From positions 25,264,784 to 25,328,783 of the forward strand of contig NC_135000.1 of assembly GCF_051020985.1 (NCBI RefSeq): a stretch of DNA of 64,000 nucleotides. Reading direction: 5' to 3'. Within the stretch, counting starts at the first letter, position 1; the number at the start of each line of letters is the position of its first letter. The translations under genes were made by a program, and so were the position numbers. The DNA is from Nomia melanderi. Taxonomy: Eukaryota > Arthropoda > Insecta > Hymenoptera > Halictidae. The notes beneath the pieces were generated by a model. That model had not been told where the DNA came from. It searched no databases and saw nothing but the letters and a program-made list of their open reading frames with translations. Positions 52,532 through 63,943 of the stretch are shown here, one piece after another.

Positions 52532-52990
52532 AAATTTGAATTTACACAGATCTCCCATCTATTCAGCTACTTTCCGTAAACCGGTCACGATTTATGGAAT
52601 CTCATTTGTCCAAAAACTACATTCACGTCCGGTTAGGTTGGATCAACGTTATTTGGCCGCGATAAAATAGTAGTTCTAGTGTTAAAATTTTGAATTTACA
52701 CAGATCACCGATCTATTCAGCTACTTTCCGTAAACCGGTCACGATTTATCGAGTCTCATTTGTCCAAAAACTACATTCACGTCCGGTTAGGTTGGATCAA
52801 CGTTATTCGGCCGCGATAAAATAGTAGTTCTAGTGTTAAAATTTTGAATTTACGCAGATCACCGATCTATTCAGGTGCCTTTAAACCGGTCACGATTTAT
52901 CGACTCTCGTTTGTCCAAAAACTACACCGAGGTTCGGTTAGGTCGGATCAATGTTATTCAGCCGCGATAAAACATTATCGAAGCTTATCG
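52528..52990 (+). repeat. Tandem repeat, unit 154 bp, three copies, TTAA-bounded
   Basis: Units start at TTAA 52528, 52682 and 52836. Each runs from AATTTGAATTTACACAGATC through CCGTAAACCGGTCACGATTT and CGTCCGGTTAGGTTGGATCA. The first two end TAGTAGTTCTAGTG, which is the last 12 bases of a D-type terminus. The amplified unit is mostly non-element sequence with one transposon end attached. Confidence 0.86.
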
Positions 52991-54536
52991 CGCCGCAGAG
53001 GACGAAATCAGTCGCGTCCCTTTATCGGGATAATCCTTGTTATCTGGCGGGCTGTATCGCGACGAATATTCGATACATTCCCTCGTATTTGCCCGCGATA
53101 ACAGGCTGAAAGTACGCGCGCGTCGGTTGAAAAGCTCGTCGCAGCCGGCGGCAGCAGCAGCAGCAGCAGCAGCCCGCTCTCGCCGATTCACTTTTATCTC
53201 TCCCTTATGAGGGACCGTCGGCGCCGGGCGAGGACGGCTTTTGTTCCGGCAGGGAATTTTCTCGCGAATTCATCCCGCTGACGCGTTCCGCCAGGCGGAA
53301 ATGCTTCAAAACATTGCGCGTTATTATTCTCCCTTCGTTTTTTTTTTCCTTCAAATGCGTTTACGCGATAAATTGCTCATGGGGATTTCAACGAAATTAG
53401 TCTTGACTCCGTTTACTTTCGACTCCTGTCAACGGACGAACGTCGAATGTTTCCCTGTAGTATAACGTTACGTCGGATAAACGTTTACTACCCTTGATCC
53501 TCGTTTTTATTCAATATCGAGACGACGCTGCTATTTACGGAGGCATCTATGTACACAAGCTAAAACCGTAGCTACTACGATGTTTACGTCTATTGATAAC
53601 ATTTACGTTCCACCGGAGTCTATCGAGTCACGCGTTCGCCATTCGAGACACCGAGGTTCAGTGGTTTAAAGAACTGACTAATCGACGCTCGTAAAAATCC
53701 CGTAAAATCCCGGGGGTTCCCCCGATGAAACTAAAAGTGGACAGTCGAGGCGTAGATTCCGTTTGACCGTAAAATTGGATTCTCTAGGGCGAGGAAAGAA
53801 TTGTGTCGCTCCCGTAACTTCGCGATGGTGTTCCGCGCACCTTGGGAAAGTAACGGTTCTGTTTTACGAGGAGAAACTCAACCTTCTGAACCTTCGTTAA
53901 GAAAGAAGCTTTAATGTTTTCCGGGCCCTAGTTGCTCGAGTTCGTTTGTTTAACGAGGACACCGCGTGTTCTCCTCGAGATACGAGACAATTCGAAACAA
54001 TTGACCGAAAGAGTGTCCCGAGACGAGGAAAAAATGAAGTGCGGGCATGAATCTTGGAAGCAAAGCTGCCTTCGCTTCGCCGGCTTGATGAGCAGCTTGT
54101 TAACTCTCGCATCGGAACGTTTGCCAGTGGTCCCCCGGCGTCCTCGCGGCGTTTTCCTACCGTAAATGAGTTCCGATATAGTCGGTCGCGTGGGAGATGC
54201 CAGATATTGCGACGACATTGCACCTGCGCGACGTACGATACTTTTCCGCGAGCAAGCCAAACGCCGAGCGATGAATCACCCGTGAATCACGCGCTCCCGC
54301 CGATCTACGAGCGTTTTCGTGAAAATTAAATCGCCCACGCGCGACCCGCGATGCGCTGGCTTATTACGACGCTCGTTGTTCGTTGTCGATGGTGACGCGT
54401 TCACTCGGTGAATGAAACGAATGAAATTCTTGGTTCGCCCGGTTGGACCGACGCTTCGATATTTTGCTGGGAATTCGATTGCTGTGGAATTTGTTATATT
54501 TTCTGATTCTCGAAACTGTCGCTTGTTGTTCAGATA
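52991..54536. other. Long unique block, CpG-rich, with GCA run
   Basis: A trinucleotide (GCA)n run at 53151-53173. Frames of about 110 codons on the minus strand (53897-54260) and 91 on the plus strand overlap. No recognisable protein. Confidence 0.45.
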
Positions 54537-55094
54537 TTAACCCTTCACTCGTTATTTGACTTGACCCAACGATATTATAAAATTTAAAATTCAATATTGA
54601 CCCTTTGCGGACGAGTGTCGACATTTCGGCGAGATGAAACGTTCATATTTGGGAGAATAAGTCGCAGACAAGTGATTCATTTACTCGGACAGCAGGAGAT
54701 TAGCGTGTAGTTTCTGTTGTTTCTATTCTTTGAGCAATTAATGAATAATTTAGCTTCATCTGTTGAAGGTTTCATTCATTTCAAAGAATCTTCGTCTGCA
54801 TAGGGTTAAATTTTCTATAAGGTACCAACACATGGAACATCGAAACGAAACTTTTCTATTCTTTGAGCAATTAATATATAATTTAGCTTCATCTGTTGGT
54901 TTCATTCATTTCAAAGAATATTCGTCAGCAAAGGGTTAAATTTTCTATAATATACCTACACATGGAACATCGAAACAAAATAGTTTCGTCACTTAATTCA
55001 TTTCTTTATATTAATTGTAAAAAATATCATTGATATTTCATCAGAAAACAAGAAATATTTGTTGCGAAAAATATTCTCGAGTGCAAAGGGTTAA
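54537..55094 (-). mobile_element. Family A element with nested C and internal duplication
   Basis: A reverse A opens TTAACCCTTCACTCG and closes TTCTCGAGTGCAAAGGGTTAA. A C interrupts it at 54597-54809. After the C, a 133-base stretch spanning the C end and A interior (TTTCTATTCTTTGAGCAATT to ATGGAACATCGAAACGAAAC, 54720-54852) is repeated at 54853-54983. Confidence 0.8.
54597..54809 (-). mobile_element. Family C element nested in A
   Basis: A 213-bp reverse C from a worn TTGA and CCCTTTGCGGACGAGTG to CTTCGTCTGCATAGGGTTAA. Confidence 0.84.
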
Positions 55095-56875
55095 CAAATC
55101 TGTCATCTCAATTTTGTTAGTTTCGTTATTGCGAAATATTTCTCGCTAGGTTTGATGTGTTTATTGGTAGTTATTGCATTAAGCAAATATTCTCGCGGAA
55201 AATATAAACCTTGTGGAATGTTTCTTCACCAAAGATTTCCATAGCGAACATTCACAAAACCGGAGAATCGCGTGAAAATTCTCATCCCGGTAATGTCCGG
55301 CGAAATGAAATTGTGTTCCGTGCACGCAGACACATTACTCGTCGCATCACACCTATCTCTAATTAGGTGCGCGGTATTAATTTACCAACGAGCATCGGTG
55401 TACCGCGAGTAAGGGATCGATCAAATATCTCGCTGATCGCGAGCTACGCCGCAGCGCGCACCACCGGCGAAATTTATTATCACTCTCAAATTTACGCGGC
55501 GGTGGCGTCATTAACGAAATAAAATCATACGGTTTCATTAAACCGAATTCTCGGCGTCGAGTCGTATAATAATATTTATCCACTATTCATCTATCTCGTG
55601 TATCATCGGATTCGAACGATGCGTCGAACGCCACCAATAACGTCGAAGCTCACCGTTCGCTTGTTATATAACACTCGAAATACCCGAAGTGCTCTCGACA
55701 GCTGACCGAAAAGATAACCGACGGACTAACGGCAAAGAAAACATCGTTATCGCGGCTCCCCGAATCGCGGGTCAAGATAAAAACACGTTTGACCGTCTCA
55801 TCGGCCAGTTACACGATTCGGCTCGCACAAAAGAGTAACAACGGGAGGGAAAAATAAAAAAAGAACGAAGACAGAGGGAGTCCAACGCGGGGAAAAATTC
55901 CGTGACCCCGTTCCGCCAAAGGAAACTTTATTCAAATTCGCCGTGGAAAAGCTGGCCGCGCGCGCGCCAGCGCGCCAATTCGCCGGGAATTTTCATAATC
56001 GCCTGATGAATATTAATGCGGTAATTGGGCCGTGTAATACCAAGACGAAACACCTGTGAGCCCGGTGGGACCGCCTATTCGTTTCCTGCGGGACTCGATC
56101 GGACGCGTCGATTCTGATGAATGTAATTATCTCGGGGTAAGGATAATTCTAGTATCCGGTACCGTCACGGAGGTGCCTTCGTTAACCTTTGTGTTAATTG
56201 AAACATAGAAAATCCATTGTATCAAATTAGCGACCGAGTTTGCGATCGTTAAATTCTTAGTATAAAGAACAGTCGCATAAATTCGTATATATTCGCATAA
56301 ATTCATTATTTTTCAAATATGAATGAAGGTAAAGGTGATTAGGAAAGGTGTATCGATAGTGATTCTCTCAATTTTTCACGAGAATTCGACAGATTGTGTA
56401 AAGAAGAGCATGGGAATTGGGTTTTCGAGATAGGAAACGTTTGAGTCGATTGTTATGTCGATACGAAGACGCCATGGGGCTGGTTGTCACGTGGGGCTGG
56501 ACTGGGAATTCATTAGACGCGGAAAACAGGGTTGATACCCAGGGTGAGATGATTTATAAACGCGATTCATCGTTTCAAAGCAGGCGCCGGCCCGTGCGCG
56601 CATAGTTGTGCGGTTTAGCGGCCGCGAATTAGCAGCCGATGGATTAATTTCTGCTATTTCCGGCTGTTTTACCTCGACCTCGTAGCCAGCGGCTCGCAAC
56701 GCGTGTATGTATATATTTCGTGGATGTTAGGTCACCCCTCTGGCGGCCGCGATTTGTTTTAACGAAATTAACAAGCGACACGTAACGACTCATCGGGTAT
56801 ACGCTGCCCTATTTGTTCCATCGATTGCGATTCAATCGATGCGTGTTTTAACCGTTTGCAAACGAGTATCTTTCT
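55095..56875. other. Long unique block
   Basis: CpG-rich 55250-56120 and 56560-56780 with short frames on both strands. It contains GCGCGCGCGCCAGCGCGCC near 55960. No coding or repeat identity. Confidence 0.45.
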
Positions 56876-57466
56876 TTAACCCTTTGAACTCTGCGAGCTC
56901 CAATATTGCACCGGTTATAATATTAAACGCTTTCACCCTTTGCGGACGAATATTGACATTATGAGATGAAATTTCTATATTTCGAAGACTAAAGCACAAA
57001 AAATGATTTAATTACTTGAATATAATTTTTCTTCATCTGTTGAAGGTTTTGTATATTTCAAAGAATCTTCGTCCGCGAAGGGTTAATGAATCGTAAAGAA
57101 CTACCCTAAAATTATTCGATTTTCCACACATCCAAATTCTGTACTAACATTTTGTAAAAATGATTTAATTACTTAAATAGCAAGAGATCAGCACGTAGTT
57201 TCCTGTTGTTCTAATTATACGATTGATATATAATTTAACTTCATCTGTTGAAGGTTTTGTACTTTTCAAAGAATCTTCGTCCGCGAAGAGTTAATGAATC
57301 TTAAAAGAACTACCCTAAAATTATTCGATTTTCCAAATTTTGTACTAACAAGGAAAATAAAAGATCGAAGAAATGTTATGGCATTTATCATTTTCGCTGG
57401 GAATACTATAAGAATTAGTTGCAGTTGCTGATAAATTGCAAAACAACTTGGAATGCTAAGGGTTAA
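56876..57466 (+). mobile_element. Family B element with nested C and partial duplication
   Basis: B starts TTAACCCTTTGAACTCTGCGAG and ends TTGGAATGCTAAGGGTTAA. A short reversed C (56932-57086) interrupts it. Part of B (GAACTACCCTAAAATTATTC) and the C right end are then repeated, so TCTTCGTCCGCGAAG and GTTAATGAATC occur at both about 57067-57090 and 57275-57300. Confidence 0.8.
56932..57086 (-). mobile_element. Family C element nested in B, internally deleted
   Basis: From a worn TTCA and CCCTTTGCGGACGAATATTG to CTTCGTCCGCGAAGGGTTAA, 155 bp. About 55 interior bases present in other C copies are missing but are retained in the second copy near 57160-57290. Confidence 0.78.
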
Positions 57467-57937
57467 TCTTAGGGATTGAAATATTGGAAGAAACATTAGA
57501 GAAAGGAAGAAAGAATAGTTTAGCGATAGTCTTATTAATTCTTTCAGAAGTTTCTCAGTAGAAATATTTGGACATTTTCGGATGAGATATAGACGACATT
57601 GTTTGAAACTAATGTAACAAGAATTCACAGATAAAAGTTTGCAAAGGTGTAGAGCTTTCCTTAATCTTAGGGATTGAAATATTAGAAATATTAGAAAAAA
57701 GACTAGGAAGAATAGTTCTGCGATACAGTCTTATTAATCCTTTGCAAGTCTTTCATTAAAGATGATTGAAACTAATTTAACGGTAATTTACGGACAAATT
57801 ACGCGACAAAGCTATTTCATTTAAATATTTCACACTGCAATACAAAGTTTAATTTAAAACACTGAATAATCAACTTCATAGTCTCGCTGTATCAAATCAA
57901 GTGACGACCGAGTCACCTTTCGAGTGCAAAGAGTTAT
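57463..57937 (+). repeat. TTAA-bounded direct duplication of flank plus A
   Basis: TTAATCTTAGGGATTGAAAT starts copies at 57463 and 57661. Each has about 72 bases of flank (AGAATAGTTTAGCGATA; AGAATAGTTCTGCGATA) followed by an A element, truncated in the first (from 57535) and near-complete in the second (57734-57937, ending TTTCGAGTGCAAAGAGTTAT). Confidence 0.8.
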
Positions 57938-57989
57938 TATCTAGAAAACTTAGAACCGAGGACGTTCGCAATTAATTTTCTCACGAGAT

Positions 57990-58111
57990 AAATGCGATAT
58001 TTCCTAAAAGCCATTTTATTTCAATATTCCTCAAACTGACGCGTTATACGGAGTACAATATTAAATATCAAATTTTATAGTTACCCTATAAAATCGAGTG
58101 CAAAGGGTTAA
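57990..58111 (+). mobile_element. Family A right half
   Basis: CATTTTATTTCAATATTCC, ACAATATTAAATATCAAATT and ATCGAGTGCAAAGGGTTAA are the right half of A. The left terminus is not found. Confidence 0.72.
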
Positions 58112-59669
58112 TACCGATTCGATCGACGCTGGCGAAATTCGTTAACTTTTACGGCGGTGATCATCTTTGAAATTAACTTTCGAGAAGTTACTGTCTCAAA
58201 TATAAAATTCCAGACGAAATTAATTCGTTCCACGTCCGGTACTGTTGCGGTACGAATCTATTATTCGTTAGAACTCCGATTCTCGCTCGAAGCGGCAATT
58301 CGCTCGAATCGCGCGGCACGTGATATTTTCTTCGCAATTTTAGCCAGCTATATACAGAGCATTGTCTCCCGGCGGATGAGAATGAATTCTGACGGGGCCC
58401 AGACCGAACCCGAATACCGCAGCCGACAGCGATCAAATACACTCGAACGTCACACTGTAAAGATTAACACCGAGTGCGCAGAGCCCCGGCGAGACAAATT
58501 CCGGATGATTTAAGGCGGCTGGCGCGAATCGCGGCCCATTAATCTTCCTAAGACGCTTCGAATAAAATTAACCGATTCCCGGATGCATCTTGAACATCGC
58601 GGTTTGATAAAGTAACCGAGTTACACGGATTCGGCCGGAAACACGCCGAGACGTACGTGCGAGATTGGAAAAGTTTAAACACGGTTTCCCCGGAACAATG
58701 TTATCCATGCCGCGGGAATATTTCGCGAAGTAATTAAGGCTGTAACTGGAAATTTCAGCAGCCGTTAAGACACTCGATATCCTCCGTTAAATGATAATAT
58801 AAAGATAGCATCACCGAATAAAGTCGCTAAGATTTATTTCACCTCTCGGGAAGCAAATTCACATTAACCCGAAACTTGTATTACGCACTTGTTTCCCGAA
58901 TAAAATTATTCCATATTGTTTCTATTTTCTGTAGAATCCACCAGCTGTCGCGATTACCGTGATTATACTTTCGCCAGCAAATAGAGGAGCTGAAGTGTTT
59001 AATTCTCAAAGGAAGCGCCTTGCCGGGCCACGACAATACATTCCGAAGCTCGGGTTCCCTGCTTATGGCCGTGCGATTCATTTCAGCACATTGTTGCGCG
59101 GAGTTTTAATAAAGTCCCTGCAAACGAGCGCCTTGAACATCAGGCCGGAGTAACATTAGCTGCTGGAACGTCTGGCTTAATTAAAAAATTCTACTCGGCA
59201 ACAATAACAAAACCCCGCGCGGCCCTACGTTGCTTGGAAATACAGTTTCCGCGCGTGGGAACCCTCCGCGGGACAGAAAAAATAAGCGGACCGTGGAAAG
59301 TTCGACCGAGGGCTGACGAACGTCGGAGCGATACGTCGATGAGGGATGAACGTCGTCGTAAAGCAAACGTAACGGTCGCTTTGTCCAATGTAAAAATGGC
59401 CTAAACCAGGCTGTAAAAAGCGACGGGGAGACTCGTCGCTCGCTGCGTGTCCTGGCGAATGTTAGGGGATCCACGGAGCTGCGACGATCTAAACGTTGTT
59501 ATGTACTTTGATACGCCCTATGGGGCAGTACGAACTTCCGTCGTTTTATAACGGTAACAGTCTATTCATTTCGCCGAACACGACGCATTATTCCACGGAG
59601 TATCGTAGATATTAACCATTTGCGGTGGATTCAGAAACTCGGCGGGATCTAGGGTGAAGAATTTTGTCT
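58112..59669. other. Long unique CpG-rich block
   Basis: Frames up to 118 codons on the plus strand (58157-58513) and 97 on the minus strand (59181-59474) overlap others on the opposite strand. None is recognisable. No repeat. Confidence 0.45.
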
Positions 59670-59930
59670 TCGCCGATTATGTACAGATGTGTACGCTAAT
59701 TTTGTTTATGTACGAACGAAATTATTATATGTATATAATTTTGACTATATACAGATATGTACACTAATTTTGTTTATATACGAACGAAATTATTATTTGT
59801 ATATAATTTTGACTATATACAGATATGTACGCTAATTTTGTTTATATACAGATATGTATGCTAATTTTGTTTATGTATATAATTTTGACTATATGAAGGT
59901 TTGTACGCTAATTTTGTTTATTAGCCAAGA
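59670..59930. repeat. AT-rich tandem array, unit about 65 bp, four copies
   Basis: GTACGCTAATTTTGTTTATG, GAACGAAATTATTA and TATATAATTTTGACTATATA recur from about 59690, with shorter units (about 30 bp) after 59825. Confidence 0.85.
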
Positions 59931-60112
59931 AATAAATCTTGAATTTATTTGAATAAATGTTATTTTTTGATGTTTCTTTGTAATAACACAATATTTGTGA
60001 TCTCATTGGACAAGTACTCTTATTAATTTTTTTGCAGACACACCCAATCACTTCCACATTTTTAGTAAATATCCACAAAAGTTGTTTAGCATCCAAACGG
60101 ATAATTATAATA
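59930..60112 (-). repeat. Interspersed repeat P, copy 2
   Basis: The reverse of 30640-30825 with scattered differences (AACACAATATTTGTGATCTC, CAGACACACCCAATCAC). It ends just before a TTAACCC at 60113. Confidence 0.7.
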
Positions 60113-60261
60113 TTAACCCTTTATCCTTTTGCGACTGGTCGTCCGCTGACTAGTGTCCAATGAGCAAAACAGTACCCGGAGATTTGATACCATTCTTACG
60201 ATTTAAAAAATAATAATTGCAACTAAATAAAAAATATCCATTTTTTGTTTTTACTAGTTGT
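60113..60261 (+). mobile_element. Possible TTAA-element end, single
   Basis: TTAACCCTTTATCC begins sequence unlike the other families. No matching right terminus was found before the F copy at 60262, so this may be a one-ended remnant or chance. Confidence 0.3.
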
Positions 60262-60430
60262 TTATCCAGTTAAATGTTGAATGTAGTTGGAAAAACCTCT
60301 CGTTCTGCGCAATAAAATGAAACAAACAAGAATCACATGTTTATGTGAAAAAATAAAGAATTCATCGCTGAAAGAATTAGTATCGCGTCAAGCTTTACGA
60401 TGACGTGTATATTCGTCGAACACAGTTAAC
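60262..60430 (+). mobile_element. Family F element, internally deleted
   Basis: TTATCCAGTTAAATGTTG, TGCGCAATAAAATGA, AAAAATAAAGAATTCATCGC and GTGTATATTCGTCGAACAC follow the F order, but about 60 interior bases are missing and the final TTAA is worn. Confidence 0.72.
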
Positions 60431-60552
60431 TTCGTATATATCTTTATACTAATTAATTATATTTAATTTCGTATACACTGATAGACTTGTACGTATATAT
60501 ACGTCTTTCGTAAATATTGATAGATTCATGAGGGCGTATATATATATATATG
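60431..60552. repeat. TA-rich low-complexity run
   Basis: CGTATATATC and GTATATATACGTC repeats lead into (TA)n at 60535-60552. Confidence 0.7.
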
Positions 60553-60566
60553 TCTTTCGAAGTCAA

Positions 60567-60769
60567 AGGGTTGAGGAAGAATATCGACATTCCGGCGAGA
60601 TCAGACGTTCATATTTGAAAGTCTAGGTCGCGAAATGATATAATTATTGAAACAGCAAGAGATCAGCGCGTAGTTTCCCGTTTTCCTATTAACTAAGCAA
60701 TCGATATATAATTTAACATCTGCCGAAGGTTTCGTACGTTCCAAAGAACCCTCGTGCGCAAAGGGTTCA
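60567..60769 (-). mobile_element. Family C element, worn
   Basis: From AGGGTTGAGGAAGAATATCG to CCTCGTGCGCAAAGGGTTCA. The interior blocks CAAGAGATCAGCGCGTAGTT and AGCAATCGATATATAATTTA are clear. Confidence 0.78.
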
Positions 60770-61460
60770 GAACTTGCGCGAAGTGGTAGACTTCGGTAAT
60801 TCAATGTAATCCAATAAGACTACCGACGTGTACAGTACATTGTTGATAATTTCGGAACAAAAACATCGCTACGCGCGTAGCGGATCTTTCCAGCGGGAGC
60901 GGTTAACCCATTTTTACAAGATAACCTCAACGAGGTTGAAAGAAACAGCAACAACGGAAGAACGACCCAGAAAGATAAAAACGGTCCGCTCAAAATCTGT
61001 TCTACTCGCGCAACCAATTCAGCTGAACAGAAATATTTCAAGCTGAACCCAAAAATATTGTCGCGGAACGCAACACTGTTTCAGCAACCTGTCGAACAAT
61101 GAAATATAGCGAACGTATGAAGTAAAACAAACGATTTGTTCTATGAGAACATTTCATCTATCCTGTCGTAGAATTTTTTACTCGCCCCGGGCATAGACTT
61201 CGACGTTTGTCGAGCAGTTTTCTTGTTAGCAATGAATCGAGGTCTGGTCTTAATGAATATAACTAAACCTGCACTTTAGTTATCGATCGTATTCTTGCGA
61301 AAGCATAGATGTTTGTAGATGTAGCACAGAAACAATGCACAAAAGAACAGTTATTTATTAGTTACTATCGGAGTGCTTACGTCAAACTGTCTAGTTATCT
61401 ACGCTATCAAACATTCTCATTCGACATTAGGTATCTAACAAATTAACATTGTTTCCAAGT
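60770..61460. other. Unique block
   Basis: AT-moderate sequence without recognisable repeat. Two short frames overlap on opposite strands at 60820-61046. Confidence 0.42.
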
Positions 61461-61469
61461 GATTCGCAC

Positions 61470-61510
61470 GCACTGGTCATCGGTGACCACCGCAGCAATC
61501 AACGTGTTAA
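61470..61510 (-). mobile_element. Family O-like terminus
   Basis: GGTCATCGGTGACC, an imperfect palindrome, is followed by CAATCAACGTGTTAA. It shares both parts with the tentative O element at 28917. Confidence 0.4.
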
Positions 61511-62393
61511 CGTATGATTAGCGAATCGCGAGCTAAGTGATTATAATCGAGTTTGAGCGCGAGTTTCAAGACGATTACGATTCTTTGCAGTGCCGTGAAC
61601 AAGAACTTTTCCTGTACATAATATATCGTCAGCATTGGACAAACCAAATCAACATTGCCTAGCTGGACGAGCTCCCTTCAATCGGCCGATTTCGCTTCGA
61701 CCCCGCGAAACGGGGAATCCTCTTGACCGTGAAACCGCGCGCCGTCGATTCGGCGGTCGGCGGCACGCGAAAATCACTCGCGCCATTTTAAAAGCATCGG
61801 GGACCCGCCTCGGCATCGTTATAACGCGGATTTATGGTCACGCTAACTGGACTGTATCTCTTCTCGCGAGCCGCGCCGGAGGAAATTTATGTCGCGAAGC
61901 GTTCCGGCGACGTTTACGAGATCCAAATGGATTTAAAGTTGTATCGGGCCGGGCCGCGGACGGTGCTCGCCGCAAAACTGTGAATAATTGAAGGCGATCT
62001 GCATATTTCACCGGCCCGCGTTCCGGCAAACACGCTGTTTTATTAACGACTTACTACTTTCCTACGCCAATTACCAGCTGGCCGCGATGAATCCGCTTGA
62101 TTTATGTTAATTGGTTCTCGCCGGGAACTTACGCCGCTTCTCTCGCCTCCTCGGCGCTCTCGTATCGAGGATTTTTCCGCGCGACCGTTCGCGAGATGAA
62201 ATACGCTCGGAGTTACTACGTTTCCGTTGCGGCTCGGATGAAGACGATTCCGCTGGTTCGGTATATTTCCAGTGTACAATGTAGTCCGGGGCGCTTCGCT
62301 CGGAGAGCGTGTTTTGAGTCGCTTTTGAACCTATTCCGAGAGCGCCGTTTGTCATTTTCAAGAAATTTTTATGGATCCTACGTGTCTCGGTGC
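61511..62393. other. CpG-rich unique block
   Basis: A 118-codon plus frame (61635-61991) and 104-codon frame (62097-62411) are Arg-rich and opposed by minus-strand frames. No domain was recognised. Confidence 0.45.
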
Positions 62394-62655
62394 TTTAAGA
62401 TTTCGAGCTAAATAAAATGAGGGAACGAAAGAGAAATAAAGCGCGTTTAAGATTTCAAGCTAAATAAAGTAAGGGAACGAAGAAGTAAAACACGTGTTTA
62501 AGATTTCGAGCTAAATAAAATAAGGAAAGGAGGAAAAAGTAAAGCACACGTTTAAGATTTCAAGCTAAATAAAATAAGGAAAGGAAAAAAAAGTAAAGCA
62601 CACGTTTAAGATTTCAAGCCAAATAAAATAAGGGAACGAAGAAGAGATAAACGTG
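62394..62655. repeat. Tandem array, unit about 52 bp, five copies
   Basis: TTTAAGATTTCAAGCTAAAT starts units at 62394, 62446, 62497, 62551 and 62604, each followed by a purine-rich GGAAAGGAGGAAAAAGTAAA-like block and CACACG. Confidence 0.9.
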
Positions 62656-63425
62656 TTATGGTTATATGGAAAGTTATTGATGTAAATTGTAACGTTAGAA
62701 TTTAATCTTAGATTTCGCAGAAGCTTTCTATCTTGGGAACTCGGAGATAAGGGTTGGAGTATTGTTCCGAGCCACTTATACGACTTCGAGAAATTAGCGA
62801 AAAGCAAGTAATATTTTGCAGAGGAAGACTTAGTTCGGAACGTGAATCGAGAGTGTAATATTACTCGACCCCTCGAAGTTGAGAAAAGTGTAGTTCGGCG
62901 TGCACGGTAAATCTACAACGCGAGGATGGTGAAGCACAATAGGCTGATCAAATTATCGTGTAAAACTCCCGGTCGTCGCTCAGCCATTGTCGAGGGCTGT
63001 AACGCTGACCGTGTTCCATGAAACAACGCAATACAACGCGTAACTTCCTGTCTTGCCGCCCGGCCGAAGTATCCCCAAGTTGAAATAGTTTCTCGGGGAA
63101 CTTACGTTTGTCTTTTGTGCAAGTTCGATGCCGGGCACAATGGAACGACGTTAACTCGGAACGATATTACCGACTGCTCGGGACCTCGGGCCGAGTTTCC
63201 GAGGGAAAAGTGACTGATTAACGGGCGGAGCGCGGTGGGTGTACTCGAAGGGTGTTCCGTACTTAACGCCGGCGTCTATTTTTCAGCGGCCGCGGAACTT
63301 ATTACCACCCGCTATGTAAATAGACACCGATGGGCGATATGCACCTTGCCGGAGGACGCGGAACTAGTGCTTCCTGCGACACTTCGCGGAAACCATTTGC
63401 AATGTGCCTGATAAATGACAAAACG
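62656..63425. other. Unique block
   Basis: Mixed composition, CG-dense at 62940-63380, with no repeat or credible exon. Confidence 0.42.
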
Positions 63426-63526
63426 TTAACCCTCTATGGGTCGAATTTTTGTTTGTGATTATAACGAAATCTATGCAGTAGAAACTTAATAAATATCCAC
63501 ATATGAACAAAATTTTAGAAAGAATA
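63426..63526 (+). mobile_element. Family H element, left part
   Basis: TTAACCCTCTATGGGTCGAA, TTATAACGAAATCTATGCAG and TAGAAACTTAATAAATATCC match the H at 63787. It stops where C begins. Confidence 0.68.
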
Positions 63527-63738
63527 TTAAATTTTGTGGACGAATGTCGGCATTCCGGCGAGATGAAATTTTCATATCTTGAAGACCAAGTCACAAAGAA
63601 ATGATTTTATTACTCAAATAGCAAGGGATCAGCACGCAGTTTCCTTTTGTTCTATCAATTATACAATTGATATATAAGTTAGCTTCATCTGTTGAAGGTT
63701 TGGTACATTTCGAAGAATCTTCGTCCGCAAAGGGTTAA
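63527..63738 (-). mobile_element. Family C TTAA element
   Basis: A 212-bp reverse copy from TTAAATTTTGTGGACGAATG to TCTTCGTCCGCAAAGGGTTAA. The left terminus is worn (ATTTTG in place of CCCTTTG). Confidence 0.82.
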
Positions 63739-63786
63739 ATTTTGTGTAATGCATCAATACGTGAAATATTGAAATAGAATGTCTCA

Positions 63787-63943
63787 TTAACCCTCTGTGG
63801 GCCGAATTTTTGTTCACGATTATAACGAAATCTATGCAGTAGAAACTTAATGAATATCCATATGAATACGAATTAACAATGTATTCGATAGTTCCCATAA
63901 TTTCATCAAATATATTTCGTAACTTTTATGTTACAATGACGTT
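63787..63943 (+). mobile_element. Family H element, second copy
   Basis: TTAACCCTCTGTGGGCCGAA with the same interior as 63426 for about 75 bases. The right limit is uncertain. A TTAA occurs at about 63941. Confidence 0.6.

Noticed and set aside
56180..56220. TTAACCTTTGTG as an element end
   Set aside because: No matching second terminus and no family interior nearby.
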